Positions 1-5,330 of a stretch of 5,330 bases of DNA are shown piece after piece. Origin of the DNA: an uncultured bacterium (GTDB lineage Bacteria > Bacteroidota > Bacteroidia > Chitinophagales > Chitinophagaceae); assembly GCA_903957405.1 (NCBI GenBank), contig CAJBPC010000490.1, positions 1 through 5,330 on the forward strand. The letters run 5' to 3'. The notes beneath the pieces were generated by a model, which saw only the letters and a list, made by a program, of their open reading frames with translations, did not search any database and was not told where the DNA came from. Each line of letters begins with the position of its first letter. Position 1 is the first letter of the stretch. The position numbers and the translations under genes were made by a program.

Positions 1-30
1 AAGCCCTGTGTGACGTCATCCACTGGGCTT
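1..30 (-). terminator. Probable terminator hairpin of the queG unit, cut by the window edge
   Basis: AAGCCC (1-6) is the exact reverse complement of GGGCTT (25-30). After one T-T mismatch, GTG (8-10) also pairs with CAC (21-23). The loop contains the palindrome TGACGTCA (11-18). The hairpin starts only a few bases beyond the queG stop codon on the minus strand, where an intrinsic terminator would be expected. The U-tract that would confirm it would lie left of position 1, so only two T residues are visible. It could instead be a chance inverted repeat. Confidence 0.45.
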
Positions 31-35
31 ACTCG

Positions 36-986
36 TTAAGATGATTCCCGATCTCCGTCAGGTTTTATGAAGTGCAGGTTTCGCATGATCCCCGCATATT
101 TCGAGCGTTTTAGTGGTGAGTGCTTGAAGATCTGTCGAAAGGCCTCCTCCGACAATGCTTCCCACTCACGGGTGGTGAAATTCAGGATTTCAGGAAGTGG
201 GTTAAAAGCCAGTTCCCGTGTGGGTTTCGCAAAACGATTCCAGGGGCATACCTCCTGACAGACATCACACCCGAAGACCCAGTCGTCGAATTTTCCCTGC
301 ATTTCCGATGGGATGATCTGATCCTTCAACTCGATCGTGAAGTAGGAGATGCATTTCGATCCATCCACTACCTTATTTGGCAGGATGGCTTCCGTTGGAC
401 AGGCGTCGATGCATTTTCGGCAGCTCCCGCAATAGTCTCTTGCGTATGGATCGTCGTGGTCGAGTTCCAGGTCGGTGATCAGCGTGGCGATGAAGAAGTA
501 TGAGCCGATGTCACGGTTTATCAGGTTGCCGTTTTTTCCGACCCATCCCAGTCCGCTGCGCTTCGCCCATGTCCTTTCCAGTACCGGTGCGGAGTCGACG
601 AATCCGCGACCATCGATGGCTCCGATATGTTCGCGGAGTTCGTGTATGAACCGGTTGAGTTTTTCCCGTATGACTTCATGGTAGTCGCGTCCATATGCAT
701 AACGGGCAACCTTAGGCGTATTTTCCCGCTGCAGTGCTCCGGGAGTATAATTCAACAGCAAGGTGATCACCGACCGCGCTCCGGGCACGAGCAGGCAGGG
801 ATCGACCCGGAGGTCAAAATGCCTTTCCATGTATGACATGTTCCCGTGCATGCCGTTTTGCAGCCATTTCTCCAGCCTCCGCGCGTCTTCATCCAGTTTC
901 TGTGCTTTGGCAATCCCGCAGAAATCAAAACCGAGCGCCCTCGCAGCCTCTTTCACAATGGCGGTATGTCGCTCTTTTGATTGCAT
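36..986 (-). CDS. queG: Epoxyqueuosine reductase QueG, short form
   Basis: QueG is a cytoplasmic cobalamin- and iron-sulfur-dependent enzyme. It reduces epoxyqueuosine to queuosine at the wobble base of GUN-anticodon tRNAs, the last step of queuosine synthesis. The 316-residue product has the N-terminal QueG domain, with the conserved stretch FVDSAPVLER around residues 129-138; Asp131 matches the family's proposed catalytic acid. The segment KRSGLGWVGKN follows at about 142-152. A two-cluster ferredoxin-like region comes next: Cys186, 189, 192 and 196 in CGSCRKCIDACP, Cys212, and Cys240, 243 and 247 in CDVCQEVCP. These eight cysteines suit two [4Fe-4S] clusters. The protein ends near residue 316, whereas E. 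coli QueG has about 380 residues with a C-terminal HEAT-like extension; short forms are, as I recall, usual in Bacteroidota. The ATG at 986 gives a normal N-terminus with no strong Shine-Dalgarno. It lies 65 bases after the hydrolase gene with no promoter seen between, so co-transcription is plausible. Confidence 0.95.
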   Translation of the reverse strand: MQSKERHTAIVKEAARALGFDFCGIAKAQKLDEDARRLEKWLQNGMHGNMSYMERHFDLRVDPCLLVPGARSVITLLLNYTPGALQRENTPKVARYAYGRDYHEVIREKLNRFIHELREHIGAIDGRGFVDSAPVLERTWAKRSGLGWVGKNGNLINRDIGSYFFIATLITDLELDHDDPYARDYCGSCRKCIDACPTEAILPNKVVDGSKCISYFTIELKDQIIPSEMQGKFDDWVFGCDVCQEVCPWNRFAKPTRELAFNPLPEILNFTTREWEALSEEAFRQIFKHSPLKRSKYAGIMRNLHFIKPDGDRESS

Positions 987-1051
987 ATCTGAAATCCCCG
1001 GTTTATCTCACCCCTGATGCACGGCCATGGAAGCAAAAGCCCTCCGCGGCG

Positions 1052-2074
1052 TTATTTTATTTCCGCATCGATCTCCGTCCGAATGGCATCATAAATTGTT
1101 CGCTTCATGTCTGGCACATCCTTTTCAGGGAAAACGACCACGGCGTATCCCTTCTTCAGATCGATCCAAGGCCATGTGCCGTTGAGGCCGGGGGCTCCCA
1201 CGACGGTGGCATTGCCGGCCGCATCCGTTTCCTGCAGCCAGTTGCCGAGACCGTAAGGCATGCCGGTGCAGATGTTCAGGGTCGACTTCACCGGAAGGCC
1301 GGGGAATTGCGCTTTTTGCATCTCCGCGACCGATGCTTCACTCAGAATCCTTTTTCCGTTGAACATGCCCTTGTTCAGGATCAGCGTCATGAAGTTCATG
1401 AGGTCCTGTGCGGTGGATTTCGCACCATAGGAAGGATTGAATGCGCCGCTCTCACTGTAAAAAGTGGTGCCACGCATCCCGGCAGGTCTGAACAGCTTTT
1501 CCAGCGCGACCCGGTCGAATGTCTTGCGACTCACGATCTCTATCACCCGGGCGGCGATGTTCGGTCCCACCTGGCTGTAATGAAACGCCTCTCCGGGATT
1601 GTTCACGATCTCCCGCTTCATCACGTAGTTTTTCACCTCCTCCTCGAGGTTCGCGAACTTGGACTTCTGTGCAAGACGCAACACCCCGGCAGCCTCCGCC
1701 TCTATCCCCGAAGTATGCGAAAGACAATGGCGGATCGTGATGTATCCCTTGAAATAGTTGCTGAATAAAGGAATGTACTTGCTCACGGGATCGTCCAGTT
1801 TGATCTTGCCTTCATCCACGAAGATCATCACCACCGCCGCTGTCAGCCACTTGCTCGTGTTCTCGATAGGTGCCTGCATCCTTGCATTGAACGCCGGCGA
1901 CTGATACGTGTACAGGTTTTTCCCGTCCTTGTTCACCATCACCACGACCTCCTTACCCATGCTTTTTTGATACTGCTTCAGGATGGCTTCCACCCCACTG
2001 AATGGTTTCTGTGCAGCAAGAGACTGAAAAAATAGCAGGAAAAACAAAATCACACTGCATTTACGGCAGTTCAT
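1052..2074 (-). CDS. Exported serine-hydrolase-fold (class C beta-lactamase-like) protein with altered active-site motif
   Basis: From the chosen start the product has 340 residues. Residues 1-21 form a Sec signal peptide (MNCRKC, then a hydrophobic VILFFLLFFQSLAA run), with cleavage likely near A20/A21, so it should act in the periplasm or outside the cell. The rest resembles the beta-lactamase/penicillin-binding-like serine hydrolase family: KWLTAAVVM-FVDEGK-LDDPVSKYIP after the first motif, LSHTSGI at about 118-124, a YSQ triad at 166-168 in the YxN position, and GLNGTWPWID at about 296-305. The first motif reads N72-T-S-K75, so Asn stands where the nucleophilic Ser of SxxK is expected, and the third motif has no Lys/His-x-Gly. 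Substrate cannot be named; it may be a non-catalytic member. The frame is open up to an ATG at 2164, but that start would overlap clpB and hide the signal peptide. ATG 2092 is another alternative. A candidate promoter at 2137-2165 also favours a start at 2074 or 2092. Confidence 0.85.
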   Translation of the reverse strand: MNCRKCSVILFFLLFFQSLAAQKPFSGVEAILKQYQKSMGKEVVVMVNKDGKNLYTYQSPAFNARMQAPIENTSKWLTAAVVMIFVDEGKIKLDDPVSKYIPLFSNYFKGYITIRHCLSHTSGIEAEAAGVLRLAQKSKFANLEEEVKNYVMKREIVNNPGEAFHYSQVGPNIAARVIEIVSRKTFDRVALEKLFRPAGMRGTTFYSESGAFNPSYGAKSTAQDLMNFMTLILNKGMFNGKRILSEASVAEMQKAQFPGLPVKSTLNICTGMPYGLGNWLQETDAAGNATVVGAPGLNGTWPWIDLKKGYAVVVFPEKDVPDMKRTIYDAIRTEIDAEIK

Positions 2075-2080
2075 TACAGG

Positions 2081-2109
2081 ATTGACTGACATAGTAACGG
2101 GTATTGTTG
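2081..2109 (+). promoter_or_regulatory. Candidate Bacteroidota-type promoter for clpB
   Basis: ATTG (2081-2084), a 17-base spacer and TATTGTTG (2102-2109) resemble TTTG-N17-TAnnTTTG, with one mismatch in each box. Transcription would start near 2115, leaving a leader of roughly 35 bases before the clpB ATG. No CIRCE-type inverted repeat (TTAGCACTC-N9-GAGTGCTAA) is present in this region, so HrcA control is not supported. The match is weaker than that of the divergent promoter on the other strand. Confidence 0.3.
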
Positions 2110-2136
2110 ATTGGATTGGCTTTTGATGCCTCAAAG

Positions 2137-2165
2137 CAAATGTATGAGATATGAATTTAAGCAAC
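2137..2165 (-). promoter_or_regulatory. Candidate Bacteroidota-type promoter for the hydrolase-queG unit
   Basis: On the minus strand, TACATTTG (2137-2144) fits the Bacteroidota -7 element TAnnTTTG exactly. GTTG (2162-2165) lies 17 bases upstream and fits the -33 element TTTG at three of four bases. The -33 box lies inside the first codons of clpB. Transcription would begin near 2130, giving a leader of about 40-57 bases to ATG 2092 or 2074 and excluding ATG 2164 as the start on this transcript. This is a match to a known consensus, not a measured start. Confidence 0.5.
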
Positions 2166-4760
2166 TATACCGTTAAGGCTGCAGAAATTGTACAGCAGGC
2201 ACAACAGCTGGCCTTCAATGCACGGAATCCGAATATTGAAACAGAGCATATCCTGAAAGCCATGCTCGATCAGAAGGATTCCCCTGTGGAGTATCTCCTC
2301 AAAAAAAACAACGTGGCGCTGAACCTCATAGAGGCAAAGCTCGCGGAACTCATCACGAAACTTCCCGTCACACAGGGGGAAGCAGCACAATCGATCGGCC
2401 GTGAAGCCAATCAGGCACTGCTTCGCGCTGGAGCGCTGCTCAAACAGTTCGGAGACGAGTTCGTCACGCCAGAACATCTATTGATGGCCATCCTGCAGGG
2501 CAGCGACAATGCCGCAAGACTCTTGAAGGATGCGGGACTCAGCGAAAAGGGATTGAATACTGCGATCCGGGATCTGCGCAAAGGGGAGACCGTGAAGAGC
2601 CAGACGCAGGAGACGCAGTTCAATACACTGAACAAATACGCAAAAAACCTCAATGAGTTCGCCAGGCAGGGTAAACTCGATCCGGTCATCGGGCGTGACG
2701 AAGAAATTCGGCGTACACTGCATATCCTCACCCGTCGTTCGAAGAACAACCCGATCCTTGTGGGAGAGCCGGGCGTGGGAAAGACGGCGATAGCCGAAGG
2801 ATTGGCCATGAGGATCATCAACGGCGACGTGCCGGAAAATCTGAAGTCCAAGATCATCTACGCACTCGATATGGGGCAGCTCATCGCCGGCGCGAAATAC
2901 AAAGGTGAATTCGAGGAACGCCTTAAAGGTGTGGTTAAAGAAGTCGCCACAAGCGATGGGGAGATCATCCTCTTCATCGATGAGATCCACACACTTGTCG
3001 GTGCGGGTGGAGGGGAAGGCGCCATGGACGCGGCCAATATCCTCAAACCGGCCCTCGCCCGCGGCGAACTCAGGGCCATTGGCGCGACCACCCTCAGCGA
3101 ATACCAGAAATTTTTCGAGAAGGATAAGGCCCTGGAGCGTCGCTTCCAGAAAGTGATGATCAATGAACCTTCACCCGAGGATGCCATCTCCATCCTTCGC
3201 GGCTTGAAGGATAGATACGAGACGCACCACCATGTCCGCATCAAGGATGAAGCCATCATCGCCGCGGTGGAACTCTCCTCCAGGTACATCACAGACCGAT
3301 TTCTTCCAGATAAGGCGATCGATCTCATCGACGAAAGCGCCGCCAAGCTGCGCCTCGAAATGAACTCCATGCCGGAAGAACTCGACAAGCTGGACCGACA
3401 GATCCGTCAACTCGAGATCGAACGCGAGGCCATCAAAAGGGAAAACGACGTGTCTAAACTGAAAGAACTCAACACGGATATCGCAAACCTCTCCGTGGAG
3501 CGTGACACCCTCAAGGCCAAGTGGCAGCAGGAAAAAGACATTGTGGAAAAGGTCCAGTCGGCCAAAGCGGACATAGAAAACCTCAAGTCTATGGCCGAAC
3601 GCGCAGAACGCGAAGGGGACTACGGAAAAGTAGCGGAGATCCGCTACGGAAAAATAAAGGATCAGGAAGCCGTCATCAAAAGCATGACGGAACAACTCGC
3701 CGCCACAGGCGAAAAACGGCTGCTGAAAGAGGAAGTCGATGCGGAGGATATCGCCGACAATGTGGCAAAAGCCACCGGCATCCCCGTAGCGAAGATGCTG
3801 CAAAGCGATCGCGAAAAACTGCTCCGACTCGAAGACCGCCTGCATGAGCGCGTGGTCGGGCAGGAAGAAGCCATCACCGCTGTCGCTGATGCCATTCGCA
3901 GGAGCCGGGCAGGACTTCAAGACCCCAGAAAACCCATCGGTTCGTTCATCTTCCTGGGCACCACCGGTGTGGGCAAGACGGAACTCGCCAAGGCATTGGC
4001 GGAATATCTCTTCGACGACGAAGGCATGATGACCCGGATCGACATGAGCGAATACCAGGAGAAACACACGGTCTCCAGATTGGTGGGCGCCCCTCCGGGA
4101 TATGTCGGGTACGAAGAAGGCGGACAACTAACGGAAGCGGTCAGACGAAAACCATACAGCGTCGTCCTACTCGATGAGATCGAAAAGGCCCATCCCGATG
4201 TTTGGAACATCATGCTGCAGGTGCTCGATGACGGCAGGCTGACCGACAACAAGGGGCGTATGGTCAATTTCAAGAACACGATCATCATCATGACCAGCAA
4301 CATAGGCAGTCACCTGATCCAGGACGCATTTGAAAACATCAGCGAAGAACGACTGGAGGAGGCCGCCGGCAAGGCGAAGGTCGAGGTGATGAACCTGCTG
4401 CGTCAGACGATAAGGCCTGAATTCCTGAACCGTGTCGATGAGATCATCATGTTCCAGCCGCTCATGAAAAAGGAGATCAGGAAGATCATCGGCATACAAC
4501 TCAACAACCTCAAGAAACTCGTCGCGGAGAACGGAATCGACCTGCGCTTCACGGACTATGCCATTGATTATCTTTCGGAAAACGGCTTCGATCCGCAGTT
4601 CGGTGCACGACCGCTGAAACGACTCATCGTCAGGGAAATCGTCAACCAGCTCTCCCGAAGGATCCTCGCCGGGGATATCGAAAAGGCGCATCCGGTGACC
4701 GTGGATGTCTTCGACGGGGTTGTGGTCTTCAGGAATGACACCGCCGAAAACGTCAAATGA
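2151..4760 (+). CDS. clpB: ATP-dependent protein disaggregase ClpB (Hsp100)
   Basis: ClpB is a cytoplasmic hexameric AAA+ machine that threads aggregated proteins through its pore, working with DnaK-DnaJ-GrpE after heat stress. All 869 residues are intact (E. coli: 857). The double Clp N-domain spans about 1-145. NBD1 has Walker A GEPGVGKT (205-212), Walker B with D277/E278, pore-loop Tyr250 in GAKYKGE, and arginine-finger candidates R330/R331. The coiled-coil middle domain, about 405-525, is rich in Lys and Glu; it separates ClpB from ClpA and ClpC. NBD2 has Walker A GTTGVGKT (603-610), Walker B with D675/E676, pore loop GYVGYEEGG (650-658), RPEFLNR (755-761) and the sensor-2 motif GAR (818-820). 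I see no ClpP-binding IGL/IGF-type loop, as expected for a disaggregase. The start at MNLSNYTVKA is canonical for the family. No Shine-Dalgarno is seen. The gene is divergent from the hydrolase and followed by its own terminator. Confidence 0.98.
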   Translation: MNLSNYTVKAAEIVQQAQQLAFNARNPNIETEHILKAMLDQKDSPVEYLLKKNNVALNLIEAKLAELITKLPVTQGEAAQSIGREANQALLRAGALLKQFGDEFVTPEHLLMAILQGSDNAARLLKDAGLSEKGLNTAIRDLRKGETVKSQTQETQFNTLNKYAKNLNEFARQGKLDPVIGRDEEIRRTLHILTRRSKNNPILVGEPGVGKTAIAEGLAMRIINGDVPENLKSKIIYALDMGQLIAGAKYKGEFEERLKGVVKEVATSDGEIILFIDEIHTLVGAGGGEGAMDAANILKPALARGELRAIGATTLSEYQKFFEKDKALERRFQKVMINEPSPEDAISILRGLKDRYETHHHVRIKDEAIIAAVELSSRYITDRFLPDKAIDLIDESAAKLRLEMNSMPEELDKLDRQIRQLEIEREAIKRENDVSKLKELNTDIANLSVERDTLKAKWQQEKDIVEKVQSAKADIENLKSMAERAEREGDYGKVAEIRYGKIKDQEAVIKSMTEQLAATGEKRLLKEEVDAEDIADNVAKATGIPVAKMLQSDREKLLRLEDRLHERVVGQEEAITAVADAIRRSRAGLQDPRKPIGSFIFLGTTGVGKTELAKALAEYLFDDEGMMTRIDMSEYQEKHTVSRLVGAPPGYVGYEEGGQLTEAVRRKPYSVVLLDEIEKAHPDVWNIMLQVLDDGRLTDNKGRMVNFKNTIIIMTSNIGSHLIQDAFENISEERLEEAAGKAKVEVMNLLRQTIRPEFLNRVDEIIMFQPLMKKEIRKIIGIQLNNLKKLVAENGIDLRFTDYAIDYLSENGFDPQFGARPLKRLIVREIVNQLSRRILAGDIEKAHPVTVDVFDGVVVFRNDTAENVK
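2580..2594 (+). promoter_or_regulatory. Possible internal translation start for an N-domain-less ClpB isoform
   Basis: Codon 148 of clpB is GTG (2592-2594), directly preceded by the purine-rich AAAGGGGAG (2580-2588), with three bases between. In E. coli a shorter ClpB is made from an internal GTG at codon 149, which is essentially the same place, just after the N-domain. The spacing is short, and Bacteroidota rely little on Shine-Dalgarno pairing, so use of this start here is inferred only. Confidence 0.3.
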
Positions 4761-4811
4761 GTACGGACAAATAACTCATAGTCGTCAATTCTTTAACATG
4801 TTTTTGGGATG

Positions 4812-4844
4812 AGGCGCCGATGGCTTTCCCTCCCTTTGGCGTCT
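4812..4844 (+). other. Stem-loop in the clpB 3' untranslated region
   Basis: AGGCGCCGA (4812-4820) can pair with TTGGCGTCT (4836-4844) to form nine base pairs, two of them G-U, around a 15-base pyrimidine-rich loop. No U-tract follows, so it is not a terminator by itself. It could protect the 3' end of the clpB transcript or be fortuitous. The whole 238-base stretch between clpB and the next gene (4761-4998) shows no coding region that I can support. Confidence 0.35.
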
Positions 4845-4851
4845 AACGGAT

Positions 4852-4897
4852 ATGTGACCGGGCCATCTGCCATACAGATGGCCCGGTTTTATCACAT
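4852..4897 (+). terminator. Strong intrinsic terminator after clpB
   Basis: CCGGGCCATCTG (4858-4869) and CAGATGGCCCGG (4875-4886) form a perfect 12-base-pair, GC-rich stem with loop CCATA, followed by TTTT (4887-4890). It lies about 97 bases after the clpB stop codon. The flanks ATGTGA (4852-4857) and TCACAT (4892-4897) are also exact complements and could form a six-pair outer helix with the TTTTA run bulged out. The T-run on only one side points to termination of rightward transcription, so the following gene probably has its own promoter. Confidence 0.85.
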
Positions 4898-4972
4898 CGT
4901 CTGTCATCCGTCTTTTGAACCATTCGCATGAATCGTGGCAGGGAGTGGAACCCGGTGACGTGGATCTCCCGA

Positions 4973-4980
4973 TATTTTTC
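4973..4980 (+). promoter_or_regulatory. Weak candidate -7 element before the thioredoxin-fold gene
   Basis: TATTTTTC matches TAnnTTTG at all fixed positions but the last. No TTG/TTTG box is seen at a fitting distance upstream, and the leader would be only about a dozen bases. A promoter is expected between the terminator and 4999, and this is the best match seen, but it is not convincing. Confidence 0.2.
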
Positions 4981-4998
4981 TGCGATAAAAACACAAAC

Positions 4999-5330
4999 AT
5001 GTCGCACAAGAACAAAACAATCGACATCGTCCCGCCAAAACACATCTGGGTGGGGGACAGGTCAGCACCCGTGACCCTAGTTGAATTCGGGGATTATGAA
5101 AGCGAGGAGTGCGCGAAACTGCAACCGGTGATTTCCAAGTTGCTGGTCGCCTACGAGGGGAAGTTGAAATTCCAGTTCCGTCATTTTCCGCTCACACAGA
5201 TCCACCAGCGGGCACATAAGGCGGCGGAGGCCTCTGTTGCCGCAGCCCAGCATGGTAAATTTTGGGAGATGCATGACCTTCTTTTCCAGCACCGCTGGAA
5301 TCTTGGGAGCATCAGCCTGAGGGGTTACGC
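4999..5330 (+). CDS. DsbA-family thioredoxin-fold protein, 3' end beyond the window
   Basis: The visible 110 residues run off the right edge. VTLVEFGDYES (25-35), the strand KFQFRHFPL (57-65), an Ala-rich helix and GKFWEMHDLLFQ (86-97) match the DsbA-like thioredoxin fold (Thioredoxin_4 type). In this fold the active site normally follows the GDY segment as CPxC. Here the four residues are S35-E-E-C38, so the first, nucleophilic Cys is replaced by Ser. The cis-proline loop lies beyond the window. The N-terminus MSHKNKTIDIV has no signal peptide or membrane segment, so a cytoplasmic location is likely, unlike classical periplasmic DsbA. The ATG at 4999 is preceded by an A-rich run (ATAAAAACACAAAC), typical of Bacteroidota starts. 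The frame stays open upstream, but that part shows no family similarity and crosses the terminator. Whether it acts as a monothiol protein or an inactive relative cannot be told from this fragment. Confidence 0.85.
   Translation, partial: MSHKNKTIDIVPPKHIWVGDRSAPVTLVEFGDYESEECAKLQPVISKLLVAYEGKLKFQFRHFPLTQIHQRAHKAAEASVAAAQHGKFWEMHDLLFQHRWNLGSISLRGY

Noticed and set aside
11..18. Palindrome TGACGTCA as an operator
   Set aside because: It sits in the loop of the probable terminator hairpin beyond queG, and a single eight-base palindrome is not enough to call an operator.
36..986. Truncation of queG, because it lacks the C-terminal extension of the E. coli protein
   Set aside because: All Fe-S cysteines and the catalytic Asp are present, and the end looks natural. 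Short QueG forms are, as I recall, normal in Bacteroidota.
833..1768. A 311-codon open frame on the plus strand across the queG start and the hydrolase gene
   Set aside because: It spans the intergenic gap and runs antisense to two genes with clear family motifs. Its own product is not protein-like in any recognised way.
2075..2164. N-terminal extension of the hydrolase from ATG 2164
   Set aside because: It would overlap the clpB start, put 30 polar residues ahead of a clear signal peptide, and begin upstream of the likely promoter.
3171..4127. A 318-codon open frame on the minus strand inside clpB
   Set aside because: It is fully antisense to intact, strongly conserved ClpB and shows no recognisable domain. 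Long antisense frames of this kind arise from codon bias in the sense gene.
4783..4798. CGTCAATTCTTTAACA resembles the complement of the conserved 16S rRNA segment near position 910
   Set aside because: The match is short and has a gap and mismatches, and no other rRNA sequence is nearby. Best taken as chance.
4785..5045. Small minus-strand frames (86 and 66 codons) between clpB and the thioredoxin-fold gene
   Set aside because: They cross the strong terminator and overlap the start of the thioredoxin-fold gene. They show no motif or start signal.

Overview
The window looks like an ordinary chromosomal segment of a Bacteroidota bacterium, most likely from the Chitinophagaceae or a close relative. 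The reasons are the ClpB N-terminus, the short form of QueG, candidate promoters of the Bacteroidota type (TTG, about 17 bases, TAnnTTTG), and starts that lack a clear Shine-Dalgarno sequence. By eye the G+C content is slightly above 50%. The lineage call rests on recalled sequence character, not on a search.

Layout: positions 1-30 hold an inverted repeat that probably belongs to the terminator of the leftward unit. A leftward pair follows, made of queG (36-986) and an exported serine-hydrolase-fold protein (1052-2074), with 65 bases between them and no visible promoter or terminator in the gap. A 76-base divergent region (2075-2150) separates this pair from the rightward gene clpB (2151-4760). 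After clpB comes a 238-base gene-free stretch with two stem-loops; the second is a strong intrinsic terminator. The window ends inside a rightward DsbA-like thioredoxin-fold gene that starts at 4999.

Roles: QueG finishes queuosine synthesis on tRNA. ClpB is the protein disaggregase of the heat-shock network. The hydrolase-like protein is predicted to act outside the cytoplasm. The thioredoxin-fold protein has no signal peptide and looks cytoplasmic. No pathway links all four genes. I see no mobile element, CRISPR array, tRNA or rRNA, and no convincing sign of a new multi-gene system.

The most interesting points are two apparent losses of key catalytic residues in otherwise intact genes. The hydrolase has Asn where the nucleophilic Ser of SxxK is expected, and the thioredoxin-fold protein has SxxC in place of CxxC. 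Other points are a possible internal GTG start in clpB at the position of the known E. coli internal start, and overlapping divergent promoters that place the hydrolase start downstream of the longest possible reading frame.
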